Source: Kribbella sp. VKM Ac-2569
GTDB taxonomy: Bacteria; Actinomycetota; Actinomycetes; Propionibacteriales; Kribbellaceae
NCBI RefSeq assembly: GCF_004216905.1
Contig: NZ_SGXJ01000006.1
Coordinates: forward strand, 310,001-374,000
DNA: 64,000 nt
Direction of reading: 5' to 3'
Both the position numbers and the translations under genes were made by a program. Each line of letters opens with the position of its first letter. Positions within the stretch are counted from its first letter, which is position 1. The notes beneath the pieces were generated by a model, which was given only the letters and a program-made list of their open reading frames with translations, made no database searches and was not told the origin of the DNA. Shown in pieces: positions 58,109 through 64,000 of this stretch.

Positions 58109-59887
58109 TTACTTACTGCCGGACAGGACGAGTTCGACGCGGTTCGGGCCGTCGGGGGTGATGTTGACGGGGACACCCCAGTCCTGGCGGTGCATGTGGC
58201 AGGCGGGGAACTCCACCTCGGCGGAGTCGTCGCACGAGGCGGCCTGGACGGCCACGTGGAGGACCCCGGAGCCGGCGTGCGGGTCGACGACGAGACGGCG
58301 TACGAGATCGGTGGAGTCGCCCGCACCCTCGCGGAGCAGGTTGTCCGGGGTGGAGGAGACCAGCAGCCGCGTGGACGGGCCGTAGCGGTTGTCCAGCTTC
58401 TGTCCCGGCGGCGGGTTGAAGACGACCTCGAGCGTGACCTCTCCGGCGGCGAGATCCATCGGCGGGCGCTGCGACTGCGTGCTGAACTCGTCGGCGGTCG
58501 CGGAGGCGCCGAGCGGGATCCGAGTCAGGCGGTGCGCGGCCGACTCCACGACGAGCAACTCGTTGCCGACGACAACGGCTCCGCTCGGCTCGGCCAGCCC
58601 GGTCGCCATCGTCTCGACGGTCTCGGTCCGCGGGTCATAGCGACGTACGGCGCCGTTGTAGGTGTCGGCGATCGCGACGGATCCGTCCGGGAGGACCGTC
58701 ACGCCGAGCGGATGCTGCAACAGCGCCTCGCTCGCCTTGCCGTCGCGCAGCCCGAAATCGAAGAGCCCGGTGCCGACGGCGGTGTGCACCTCGGTGTCGA
58801 TCCACCGCAAGGCCGAGATCTCGGAGTCGGCCAACCACAGCCGATCGCCGTCCGCCGCGAGCCCACTCGTCTGCGCGAACCACGCCTCGCCGAGCGGCCC
58901 GTCCTTCAGCCCTTCGTTGGTCGTACCTGCCGCGACCGCAGTCTCTCCGGTGAACGGGTCGAACGTCCACAGCTGGTGTACGCCGGCCATCGCGATCCAC
59001 ACCCTGTCGCCCCACCACGCGACATCCCACGGCGAACTCAGTACGTCGGTCCCGTCGCCGTCCATCCATTGCTTGCCGGTGCCAACCAACGTCGTCACCT
59101 GCCCGTCGGCGAGCGACACGCCGCGCAGCGCGTGGTTGACAGTGTCCGCGACCACCACGTCGTACCCGACCTTGCCGGCCACGTCTGACGGGAGCACCAC
59201 GAGGCCGTTCGGCTCGGAGAAGCTCGCCTGATTGGCGGCTCCGTCGGCGAAACCACGGTGGCCCGATCCGATCCGGCGTACGACGGTGGTCGCGTCGGCG
59301 GCGAGCTCGACGATGCTGTGGTTACCGGCGTCGGCGACCAGGAACCCGTTGTCCACCGCAACGACCTTCGCGGGGAAGCGGAGGTCTGTCGGCTCGGGCG
59401 TCGGCGCGACGTACGGCGATCGGCCGCGGGTGAGGGTGCCTGCTTCTTCGTGCTGCACGATCAACTCGGCCAGCAGGGCGTCCAGGGCGTGCTCGTGGCC
59501 TTCACCGGAGTACTGCGCGACGACGTACCCGTTGGGATCCACCAGGACCAACGTCGGCCAGGCGCGTGCGGTGTAGTTCTGCCAGGTGATCAGCTCTGGG
59601 TCGTCCAGCACCGGATGGCCGACCTCGTACCGCTCGACGGCGGCTCGGACCGCGGCTTCCTCACCCTCGTGCGCGAACTTCGGCGAGTGCACCCCCACGA
59701 TCACCAGCGCGTCGCCGTACTTCTCCTCCAACGGCCGCAACTCGTCCAGCACATGCAGACAGTTGATGCAGCAAAACGTCCAAAAATCCAACAACAAAAA
59801 GCGTCCACGGAAGTCCGCGAGCGACAACTCCCGCCCTCCCGTGTTCAACCACCCACGACCCTTGAGCTCCGGCGCACGCACATGCAT
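58109..59887 (-). CDS. NHLRC2-like thioredoxin/NHL-repeat protein
   Basis: A 592-residue cytoplasmic protein with the NHLRC2 plan. An N-terminal thioredoxin-like domain (about residues 1-150) carries FLLLDFWTFCCINCLHVLDE (about 30-49) with the CCINC active-site motif. It is followed by a six-bladed NHL beta-propeller (about 165-480; for example VVADTVNHALRGVSLADGQV and VAIADTYNGAVRRYDPRTE) and a C-terminal beta-stranded domain. Redox or thiol-protein function is likely, but no substrate is established. ATG 59887 has no clear Shine-Dalgarno, so it may be leaderless. Confidence 0.9.
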   Translation of the reverse strand: MHVRAPELKGRGWLNTGGRELSLADFRGRFLLLDFWTFCCINCLHVLDELRPLEEKYGDALVIVGVHSPKFAHEGEEAAVRAAVERYEVGHPVLDDPELITWQNYTARAWPTLVLVDPNGYVVAQYSGEGHEHALDALLAELIVQHEEAGTLTRGRSPYVAPTPEPTDLRFPAKVVAVDNGFLVADAGNHSIVELAADATTVVRRIGSGHRGFADGAANQASFSEPNGLVVLPSDVAGKVGYDVVVADTVNHALRGVSLADGQVTTLVGTGKQWMDGDGTDVLSSPWDVAWWGDRVWIAMAGVHQLWTFDPFTGETAVAAGTTNEGLKDGPLGEAWFAQTSGLAADGDRLWLADSEISALRWIDTEVHTAVGTGLFDFGLRDGKASEALLQHPLGVTVLPDGSVAIADTYNGAVRRYDPRTETVETMATGLAEPSGAVVVGNELLVVESAAHRLTRIPLGASATADEFSTQSQRPPMDLAAGEVTLEVVFNPPPGQKLDNRYGPSTRLLVSSTPDNLLREGAGDSTDLVRRLVVDPHAGSGVLHVAVQAASCDDSAEVEFPACHMHRQDWGVPVNITPDGPNRVELVLSGSK

Positions 59888-59942
59888 GTCCCCATTGTCC
59901 GCCGCGGCTCAACCGCAGCCGGCACGGGCCCGGCGGATGAGA

Positions 59943-61577
59943 TCAGCGCGGCAGGATCAACGTGTCGGTGAGGAGCTTTGCGGTTTTTCGGAGAGTTGCC
60001 GGGGACGACGAGAGGTCGGCGGCGAGGGTGTAGGGAGTGAGGGTTTCGCCAGGGCCTACCAGGCGGTGGCGGTGGGCGAGGAGCCAGACGATGGCTCGGG
60101 GCCAGGTGGAGAGGCGCGCCTTGGCCAGGAGGTCGGGGGCCTCGCGGACCAGGCGCTCGGCGATGTCGAAGGCGTCCGGCGCGTACGACGTACCGAGGGT
60201 TTCGCCGGCCATCAGCCAGGCGTGCGGTGCGAGGACCGAGAGGGTCGCGGCTTGGTGGTTGTCCAGGCCGCGGAGGTCGGGCTGGGGCGGGGAGCCGAGG
60301 CCGGCCAGGGCTCGGTAAGCGTCTTCCAGGTCGTTGGTCGCGTCGTCGAGGAAGACCCGCTCGCCAGGCTTCGAGCCGACCGGGTCGATCATCGCGGCGG
60401 CTTCCAGCGCCGGCTGCCAGACGTCGACGGCGTCGATCGCCTCGTCGACCGTGTCCAGCGGCAGGTGGGTCCGCTCGCCGGCGAACTCGAGCCAGGCCTT
60501 CACGACCAGCGGGACCGCGTCGAAATAGGTGCTGTCAGCAAGCACCTTGCGCGGCAACCAGTGCGCGAGGAAGAGCTCCACCAGTACGCCGCTGACACGC
60601 TCTGGACCGCCGACGGTGTGGTCGACAGCGTGATCGATCCACAGCCGGGCGATGTCCGCCGCGTCGTCGGGCAGACCAACGGCGTACCGCGAATCGAGGA
60701 ACTCCTCGACCAGCTGTTCGCGCTGTCGTGGGGTCATGAGCGGGCGGATCGGCGGCCGGACCGGGCGCTCCGGCATCTGGGTCAGCCGGTTCACCAGCAG
60801 GCCGGTGAAGAACTCGAAGTCCTCGCTGACCGGCGGATCGTCGTAGTCACGGGTCTCACCCAGCGCCTGCAGGATGATGCCGGCCGCGATCGGCGGGCGC
60901 ACCGTCCGGATGGTCACCCGGCCGCCGCGCTCGTACGCCTCCAGGACGCGGTCCACCGGCGGGCCGACGAACACGTCCTTGATGATCGCGCCGAGATTGT
61001 TGTCGATGAACACCACCACGGTGTGCGGGTGCTGCTCGTCGTCGTAGTCGAGCACGACGCTCAGCCCGTCACCGGTGATGTCCTCGGACACGATCGCGCT
61101 GGTCAGCCGGAAGCCGGCGATCCGGGTCACCCATTCCGGTACTTCGTCCTGCGTCCGCAACCGGGACACGTGCGCCCGCTGCAGCGGCAGCCGCCCGGCC
61201 GGGCCGACCGTCCGGGCCAGGCTCGTCAGCAGGACGAAGGACTCGAGATCACGGCGCTCGCCGAGCACTCGCGCCGCGTCGGCCCAGAAGAACCGCTCCA
61301 CCTCGCCGATCTCGTCTGGAAGCCCGGCCGGCCACAGCTGGTCGGCGAGCATCGCCGCCGAGCGCGCCACCGACGCCTCGGCGATCACCGGATGCAGAGC
61401 GGCCGGCACCGCGGCCATGTCGAGGGCAAGCGTTTCCAGCAGGGTCTCCAGCACGGCGACGCTCGGCGTGGTGTCCACATCCACAGCCACCGCCGGCACG
61501 GACGGCTCGCCCGGGTCGGAGCCGACGAGCCGCAGATGGCTGCGCCGTCCGTCCCGTCCACTCGGAGACTTGGTCAC
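59943..61577 (-). CDS. Uncharacterised 544-residue protein
   Basis: A soluble, acidic, mostly helical protein with no recognised domain, no signal peptide and no membrane segment. Distinctive stretches are IVSEDITGDGLSVVLDYDDE (about residues 161-180), RPVRPPIRPLMTPRQREQLV (about 274-293) and, near the C-terminus, DLSSSPATLRKTAKLLTDTL. It may be related to the DUF6398-type actinobacterial proteins, but I am unsure. GTG or ATG near 61577 is poorly supported by a ribosome-binding site. It sits between the NHLRC2-like gene and the terminator of the sugar ABC operon. Confidence 0.65.
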   Translation of the reverse strand: MTKSPSGRDGRRSHLRLVGSDPGEPSVPAVAVDVDTTPSVAVLETLLETLALDMAAVPAALHPVIAEASVARSAAMLADQLWPAGLPDEIGEVERFFWADAARVLGERRDLESFVLLTSLARTVGPAGRLPLQRAHVSRLRTQDEVPEWVTRIAGFRLTSAIVSEDITGDGLSVVLDYDDEQHPHTVVVFIDNNLGAIIKDVFVGPPVDRVLEAYERGGRVTIRTVRPPIAAGIILQALGETRDYDDPPVSEDFEFFTGLLVNRLTQMPERPVRPPIRPLMTPRQREQLVEEFLDSRYAVGLPDDAADIARLWIDHAVDHTVGGPERVSGVLVELFLAHWLPRKVLADSTYFDAVPLVVKAWLEFAGERTHLPLDTVDEAIDAVDVWQPALEAAAMIDPVGSKPGERVFLDDATNDLEDAYRALAGLGSPPQPDLRGLDNHQAATLSVLAPHAWLMAGETLGTSYAPDAFDIAERLVREAPDLLAKARLSTWPRAIVWLLAHRHRLVGPGETLTPYTLAADLSSSPATLRKTAKLLTDTLILPR

Positions 61578-61654
61578 CTCCGTGAGATTACCGTCCGCAC
61601 CCCGTCCCCCGCAGTCCCGTCAGCGCGCCCTGTGGACAACCTCGCCGTACATCC

Positions 61655-61707
61655 TTGAGCACCCACCAACCGTTTCGCGCGGGGAAATGTGGTTGGTGGG
61701 TGCTCAA
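61655..61707 (-). terminator. Strong terminator of the second sugar ABC operon
   Basis: TTGAGCACCCACCAACC (61655-61671) is a perfect 17-bp inverted repeat of 61691-61707, with a 19-nt loop that can add a TTTC/GAAA pair. It begins 12 nt after the MalG-type gene's stop (61720) in the minus direction and separates the operon from the 544-residue gene. Long perfect stems without U-tracts are typical here. Confidence 0.85.
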
Positions 61708-61719
61708 AGACGGCTGGCG

Positions 61720-62625
61720 TCAGCCCTTGAGGGCGCCGGCCATCAGGCCGCCGATGAACCAGCGGCCCAGGAGGATGTAGACGATCAGCGTCGGGAACGA
61801 CGTGATCAGCGCACCCGCCATACTCGCCGCGTAGTCGACCTTCTGGCCGCCGGCCAGTGCTGCCAGGCCCAGGGTTACCGGGCCGTTGTTCTGCTGGGTG
61901 AGGAACAACGCGAACAGGAAGTCGTTCCAGACCGAGGTGAACTGCCAGATCAGCGTCACCACGAACCCGGAGATCGAGATCGGCAGGATGATCCGGAGGT
62001 AGGTCTGGATCAACCCGGCGCCGTCCACCCGGGCCGACTCGATGATCTCGTTCGGCACGATCGTGGCGTAGTAGTTCCGGAAGATCAGCGTGCAGATCGG
62101 CAGACCGTAGATGCAGTGCGCGAGAATCAGCGTCGGCACGCCCCGGGTGACGTCCAGCTCGGTGAACGTCGTCCGCAGCGGCAGCATCACCGCCTGGTAG
62201 GGGATGAACATCCCGAACAGGATGAACGCGAACACGATGTTCGCACCGGGGAACCGCCAGCGGGCCAGCACGAACCCGTTCGCGGACCCGATCAGCGAGG
62301 AGATGATCGCGGCCGGGATCGCCAGCGACAGCGACCGGATCATGTACGGCTGCAGCACGTCCCAGGCCTTGCGCCACGGCTCAAGCGTCCATTCCTTCGG
62401 CAGCGACCACTGCTGGGCGGCCGTGGTGTCGCCGGAGGTCTTGAAGCTGGTGATCAGTACGACGTACACCGGGGTCAGCACGAACAGCAGGAACAGCAGC
62501 AGGAGGAGGTATCGCACGGTCCTGCTGCGCCGGGTCGACCCGTCCGCGATCGTCCCGCGCTTCTGCGGCTTCCGGCTGATCGCCGCTGCAGCCTGTCCGG
62601 TAGCAGCAGCGGTCTCGGCGCTCAT
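61720..62625 (-). CDS. Sugar ABC permease, MalG type
   Basis: A 301-residue permease with an Ala/Thr-rich cytoplasmic N-terminus of about 35 residues, then six membrane segments (first VRYLLLLLFLLFVLTPVYVV). The EAA loop is EIIESARVDGAGLIQTYLRI (about residues 193-212). ATG 62625 overlaps the MalF-type gene stop as ATGA. It is the last gene of a binding-protein/MalF/MalG operon on the minus strand. No ATPase is encoded locally, again implying a shared ATPase. Confidence 0.93.
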   Translation of the reverse strand: MSAETAAATGQAAAAISRKPQKRGTIADGSTRRSRTVRYLLLLLFLLFVLTPVYVVLITSFKTSGDTTAAQQWSLPKEWTLEPWRKAWDVLQPYMIRSLSLAIPAAIISSLIGSANGFVLARWRFPGANIVFAFILFGMFIPYQAVMLPLRTTFTELDVTRGVPTLILAHCIYGLPICTLIFRNYYATIVPNEIIESARVDGAGLIQTYLRIILPISISGFVVTLIWQFTSVWNDFLFALFLTQQNNGPVTLGLAALAGGQKVDYAASMAGALITSFPTLIVYILLGRWFIGGLMAGALKG

Positions 62626-63521
62626 TCCTCGGTCTCCTGCCGGACGGTGTACGCGATGTACGGGATGACGAGGACGGCGACAACTGCTAAAAGAACGATG
62701 GCGATCGCGGCTGCCTTGGCCTGGTCGCTGCGCAACAAGGTGTTCCACATGTAGACCGAGGGCACCTCGGTGCGGAACTGGTTCGGCCCGGTGATCGCGT
62801 AGATCAGGTCGAACAGCTTCAGCGACATGTGCCCGAGGATGATCAGCGCGGACAGCGCGATCGGCGACAGCTGCGGGAACAGCACGTGCCGGTACAGCTT
62901 GAACTCCGACGCACCGTCCACCCGGGCCGCCTCGCGCAGCTCCGGCGGGATCCCCCGGAAACCGGCCAGGAACAGCGCCATGATGTAGCCGGACAGCTGC
63001 CAGACCGCGGGCAGCGCGATGGACGCCATCGTCGTCCATCTGTTCCCCGCGGTCCACCACGAATTCTCCAGGAACCCCAGATGGAGGATCTCGAACAACC
63101 GGTTCAGGCCGCGCGCGTCCTCGCCCTGGGACGGGTTCAGCAACCAGCCCCAGACCACGCCCGAGGCGATCATCGAGATCGCCATCGGGAACAGGTAGAC
63201 CGACCGGAAGATCGACTCGCCGGGCACGCCCTTCTCCAGCAGCAGTGCCCAGAGCAGGCCGAAGATCAGCGTGCCCACGATGAACGCCACCGTGAGCACG
63301 CCGAGGTTCTTCAGCGAGTTGATGAACCGTTCCTCACCGAACAGGTGCCCGTAGTTCTCGAACCCGACGTAGTCCGCCGGACCCTTGCGAGCCGTGTGCC
63401 GGTTCGTCAGCGAGGTGTTGAAGGACCACGCGATCAGCCCGTAGACGAAGTACCCGAGCAGTAGCACGGTCGGCAGCAGCACCAGGGCTCCAGGTCCCCA
63501 GGTGCGGATTCTCCCGTGCAC
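62622..63521 (-). CDS. Sugar ABC permease, MalF type
   Basis: A 299-residue permease with six predicted membrane segments (first ALVLLPTVLLLGYFVYGLIA) and the EAA loop ELREAARVDGASEFKLYRHV (about residues 194-213). GTG 63521 follows GGAGG at 8-nt spacing. Two Trp-rich periplasmic segments (around LENSWWTAGNRWTTMA) are prominent. It pairs with the MalG-type protein downstream and receives sugar from the binding protein whose gene ends at 63565. Confidence 0.93.
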   Translation of the reverse strand: MHGRIRTWGPGALVLLPTVLLLGYFVYGLIAWSFNTSLTNRHTARKGPADYVGFENYGHLFGEERFINSLKNLGVLTVAFIVGTLIFGLLWALLLEKGVPGESIFRSVYLFPMAISMIASGVVWGWLLNPSQGEDARGLNRLFEILHLGFLENSWWTAGNRWTTMASIALPAVWQLSGYIMALFLAGFRGIPPELREAARVDGASEFKLYRHVLFPQLSPIALSALIILGHMSLKLFDLIYAITGPNQFRTEVPSVYMWNTLLRSDQAKAAAIAIVLLAVVAVLVIPYIAYTVRQETEE

Positions 63522-63564
63522 GATCAGTCCTCCAACTCGTTCTTGTTCCGCAACTCGACCTGCA

Positions 63565-64000
63565 TCAGCTCGTCTTCATCGCGGTACCGAGTGCCGTCTG
63601 CAGCTTCGCGACGTCCTGGCCGCCACTGAACTGGCTGAGCGCGGACAGGATGTCGTTGTTCTGGCCGAGGGTGCACGCGGCACCGTGGGCGCAGGACGGG
63701 ACGATCTTGTCCTTCTTCCAGTCCGCCATCGCCGACTGCTGGTACTTCGGGTAGTCGGCCGGGTCGGCGTCCGAGCGCGCCGGGATCGAGCCCTTCTTGG
63801 TGTTGAAGGCCTTCTGACCCTCGGCCGAGCCGACCGTCTTCAGCCAGCACTTCGCGCCCTCGGGGTCCGCGCCGTTGGTCGGCAGCGTGAACGAGTCGGA
63901 CAGGAACTGGAAGTTGCCCGCCGTACCCGGAGCCGGCCAGTAGGTGTACGCCGTGTCCGGGACCTTGTCGGCCAACTGCTGTGCGGCGACCCAGTCACCC
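63565..64000 (-). CDS. Sugar-binding protein of ABC transporter, C-terminal part
   Basis: The window holds only the last 145 or so residues; the 5' end lies beyond 64000. The sequence is that of a family 1 carbohydrate-binding protein: NFQFLSDSFTLPTNGADPEG, CWLKTVGSAEGQKAFNTKKG and SIPARSDADPADYPKYQQ are the conserved C-lobe features. Two Cys (SCAHGAACTLG) may form a disulphide. It lies 43 bp upstream of the MalF-type gene and is the first gene seen of the operon. The sugar is unknown. Confidence 0.9.
   Translation of the reverse strand, partial: GDWVAAQQLADKVPDTAYTYWPAPGTAGNFQFLSDSFTLPTNGADPEGAKCWLKTVGSAEGQKAFNTKKGSIPARSDADPADYPKYQQSAMADWKKDKIVPSCAHGAACTLGQNNDILSALSQFSGGQDVAKLQTALGTAMKTS

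Overview
The window is very GC-rich, densely coded DNA typical of an actinomycete. Tat and lipobox secretion signals are frequent, several start codons sit directly behind a -10 box (probably leaderless mRNAs), and many genes use GTG or TTG starts and overlap by ATGA or GTGA. The gene set (actinobacterial EtfD, a FadE5-like acyl-CoA dehydrogenase, LppX-type lipoprotein, sugar ABC systems, DUF4097 proteins, a single-enzyme dCTP-to-dUMP Dcd) points to a soil Nocardioidales/Propionibacteriales organism. Kribbella is my best guess, from style rather than a database match. I see no CRISPR array, rRNA, prophage or intact insertion sequence.

Layout. 1-5.8 kb: a LacI regulator with two perfect operators shared with a divergent gene cut by the left edge, a large LuxR (LAL) regulator, an O-methyltransferase and a deazaflavin-type oxidoreductase. 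5.8-6.8 kb: a decayed SDR fragment and G-rich repeats. 6.8-11.1 kb: two secreted peptidases (M36 and S53). 11.4-17.7 kb: a tightly coupled sugar uptake operon (Tat lipoprotein, two permeases, a membrane protein, a GH116 glucosidase); the first permease appears to start with CTG. 17.7-22.2 kb: a nucleotidyltransferase-like protein, an aldehyde dehydrogenase/DUF779 operon with a divergent GAF-domain regulator, and a small secreted protein. 22.4-31.1 kb: EtfD, an LppX-like lipoprotein, PhoD phosphatase with a discoidin-like partner, a frameshifted aminoglycoside-phosphotransferase-like gene, a P-loop kinase, tRNA-Gly(CCC), MarR, a candidate structured RNA and dcd. 31.2-36.5 kb: a lipoprotein, a ribbon-helix-helix/DUF4097 operon under four helically phased TGACGTCA-like sites, an SDR gene preceded by a coupled upstream ORF and a sequestered ribosome-binding site, and TetR. 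36.7-42.8 kb: a membrane/lipoprotein double protein, a secreted PL8 lyase and a DJ-1/MarR pair with twin operators. 43-48.2 kb: a minus-strand cluster (MHS transporter, AnmK, P-loop kinase, a MerR/DNA-sliding-clamp fusion, MFS exporter). 48.3-53.5 kb: ECF sigma factor with a membrane partner, an 84-bp inverted repeat, a secreted Endo H-type GH18, a degenerate histidine phosphatase and the acyl-CoA dehydrogenase. 53.6-64 kb: a structured intergenic region, three tandem paralogous membrane proteins, DUF4097, an NHLRC2-like thioredoxin/NHL protein, an unknown 544-residue protein and a second sugar ABC operon cut by the right edge.

Functional themes. Extracellular polymer breakdown (M36, S53, PL8, GH18, PhoD) is matched by sugar import (two ABC systems plus GH116) and cell-wall sugar recycling (AnmK). 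EtfD and the FadE5-like dehydrogenase can act in the same fatty-acid oxidation electron path although about 29 kb apart. The most unusual items are the MerR-clamp fusion, the phased operator array, the uORF/RBS-sequestration leader, the internal-lipobox protein, the three-paralog membrane operon and two candidate structured RNAs.
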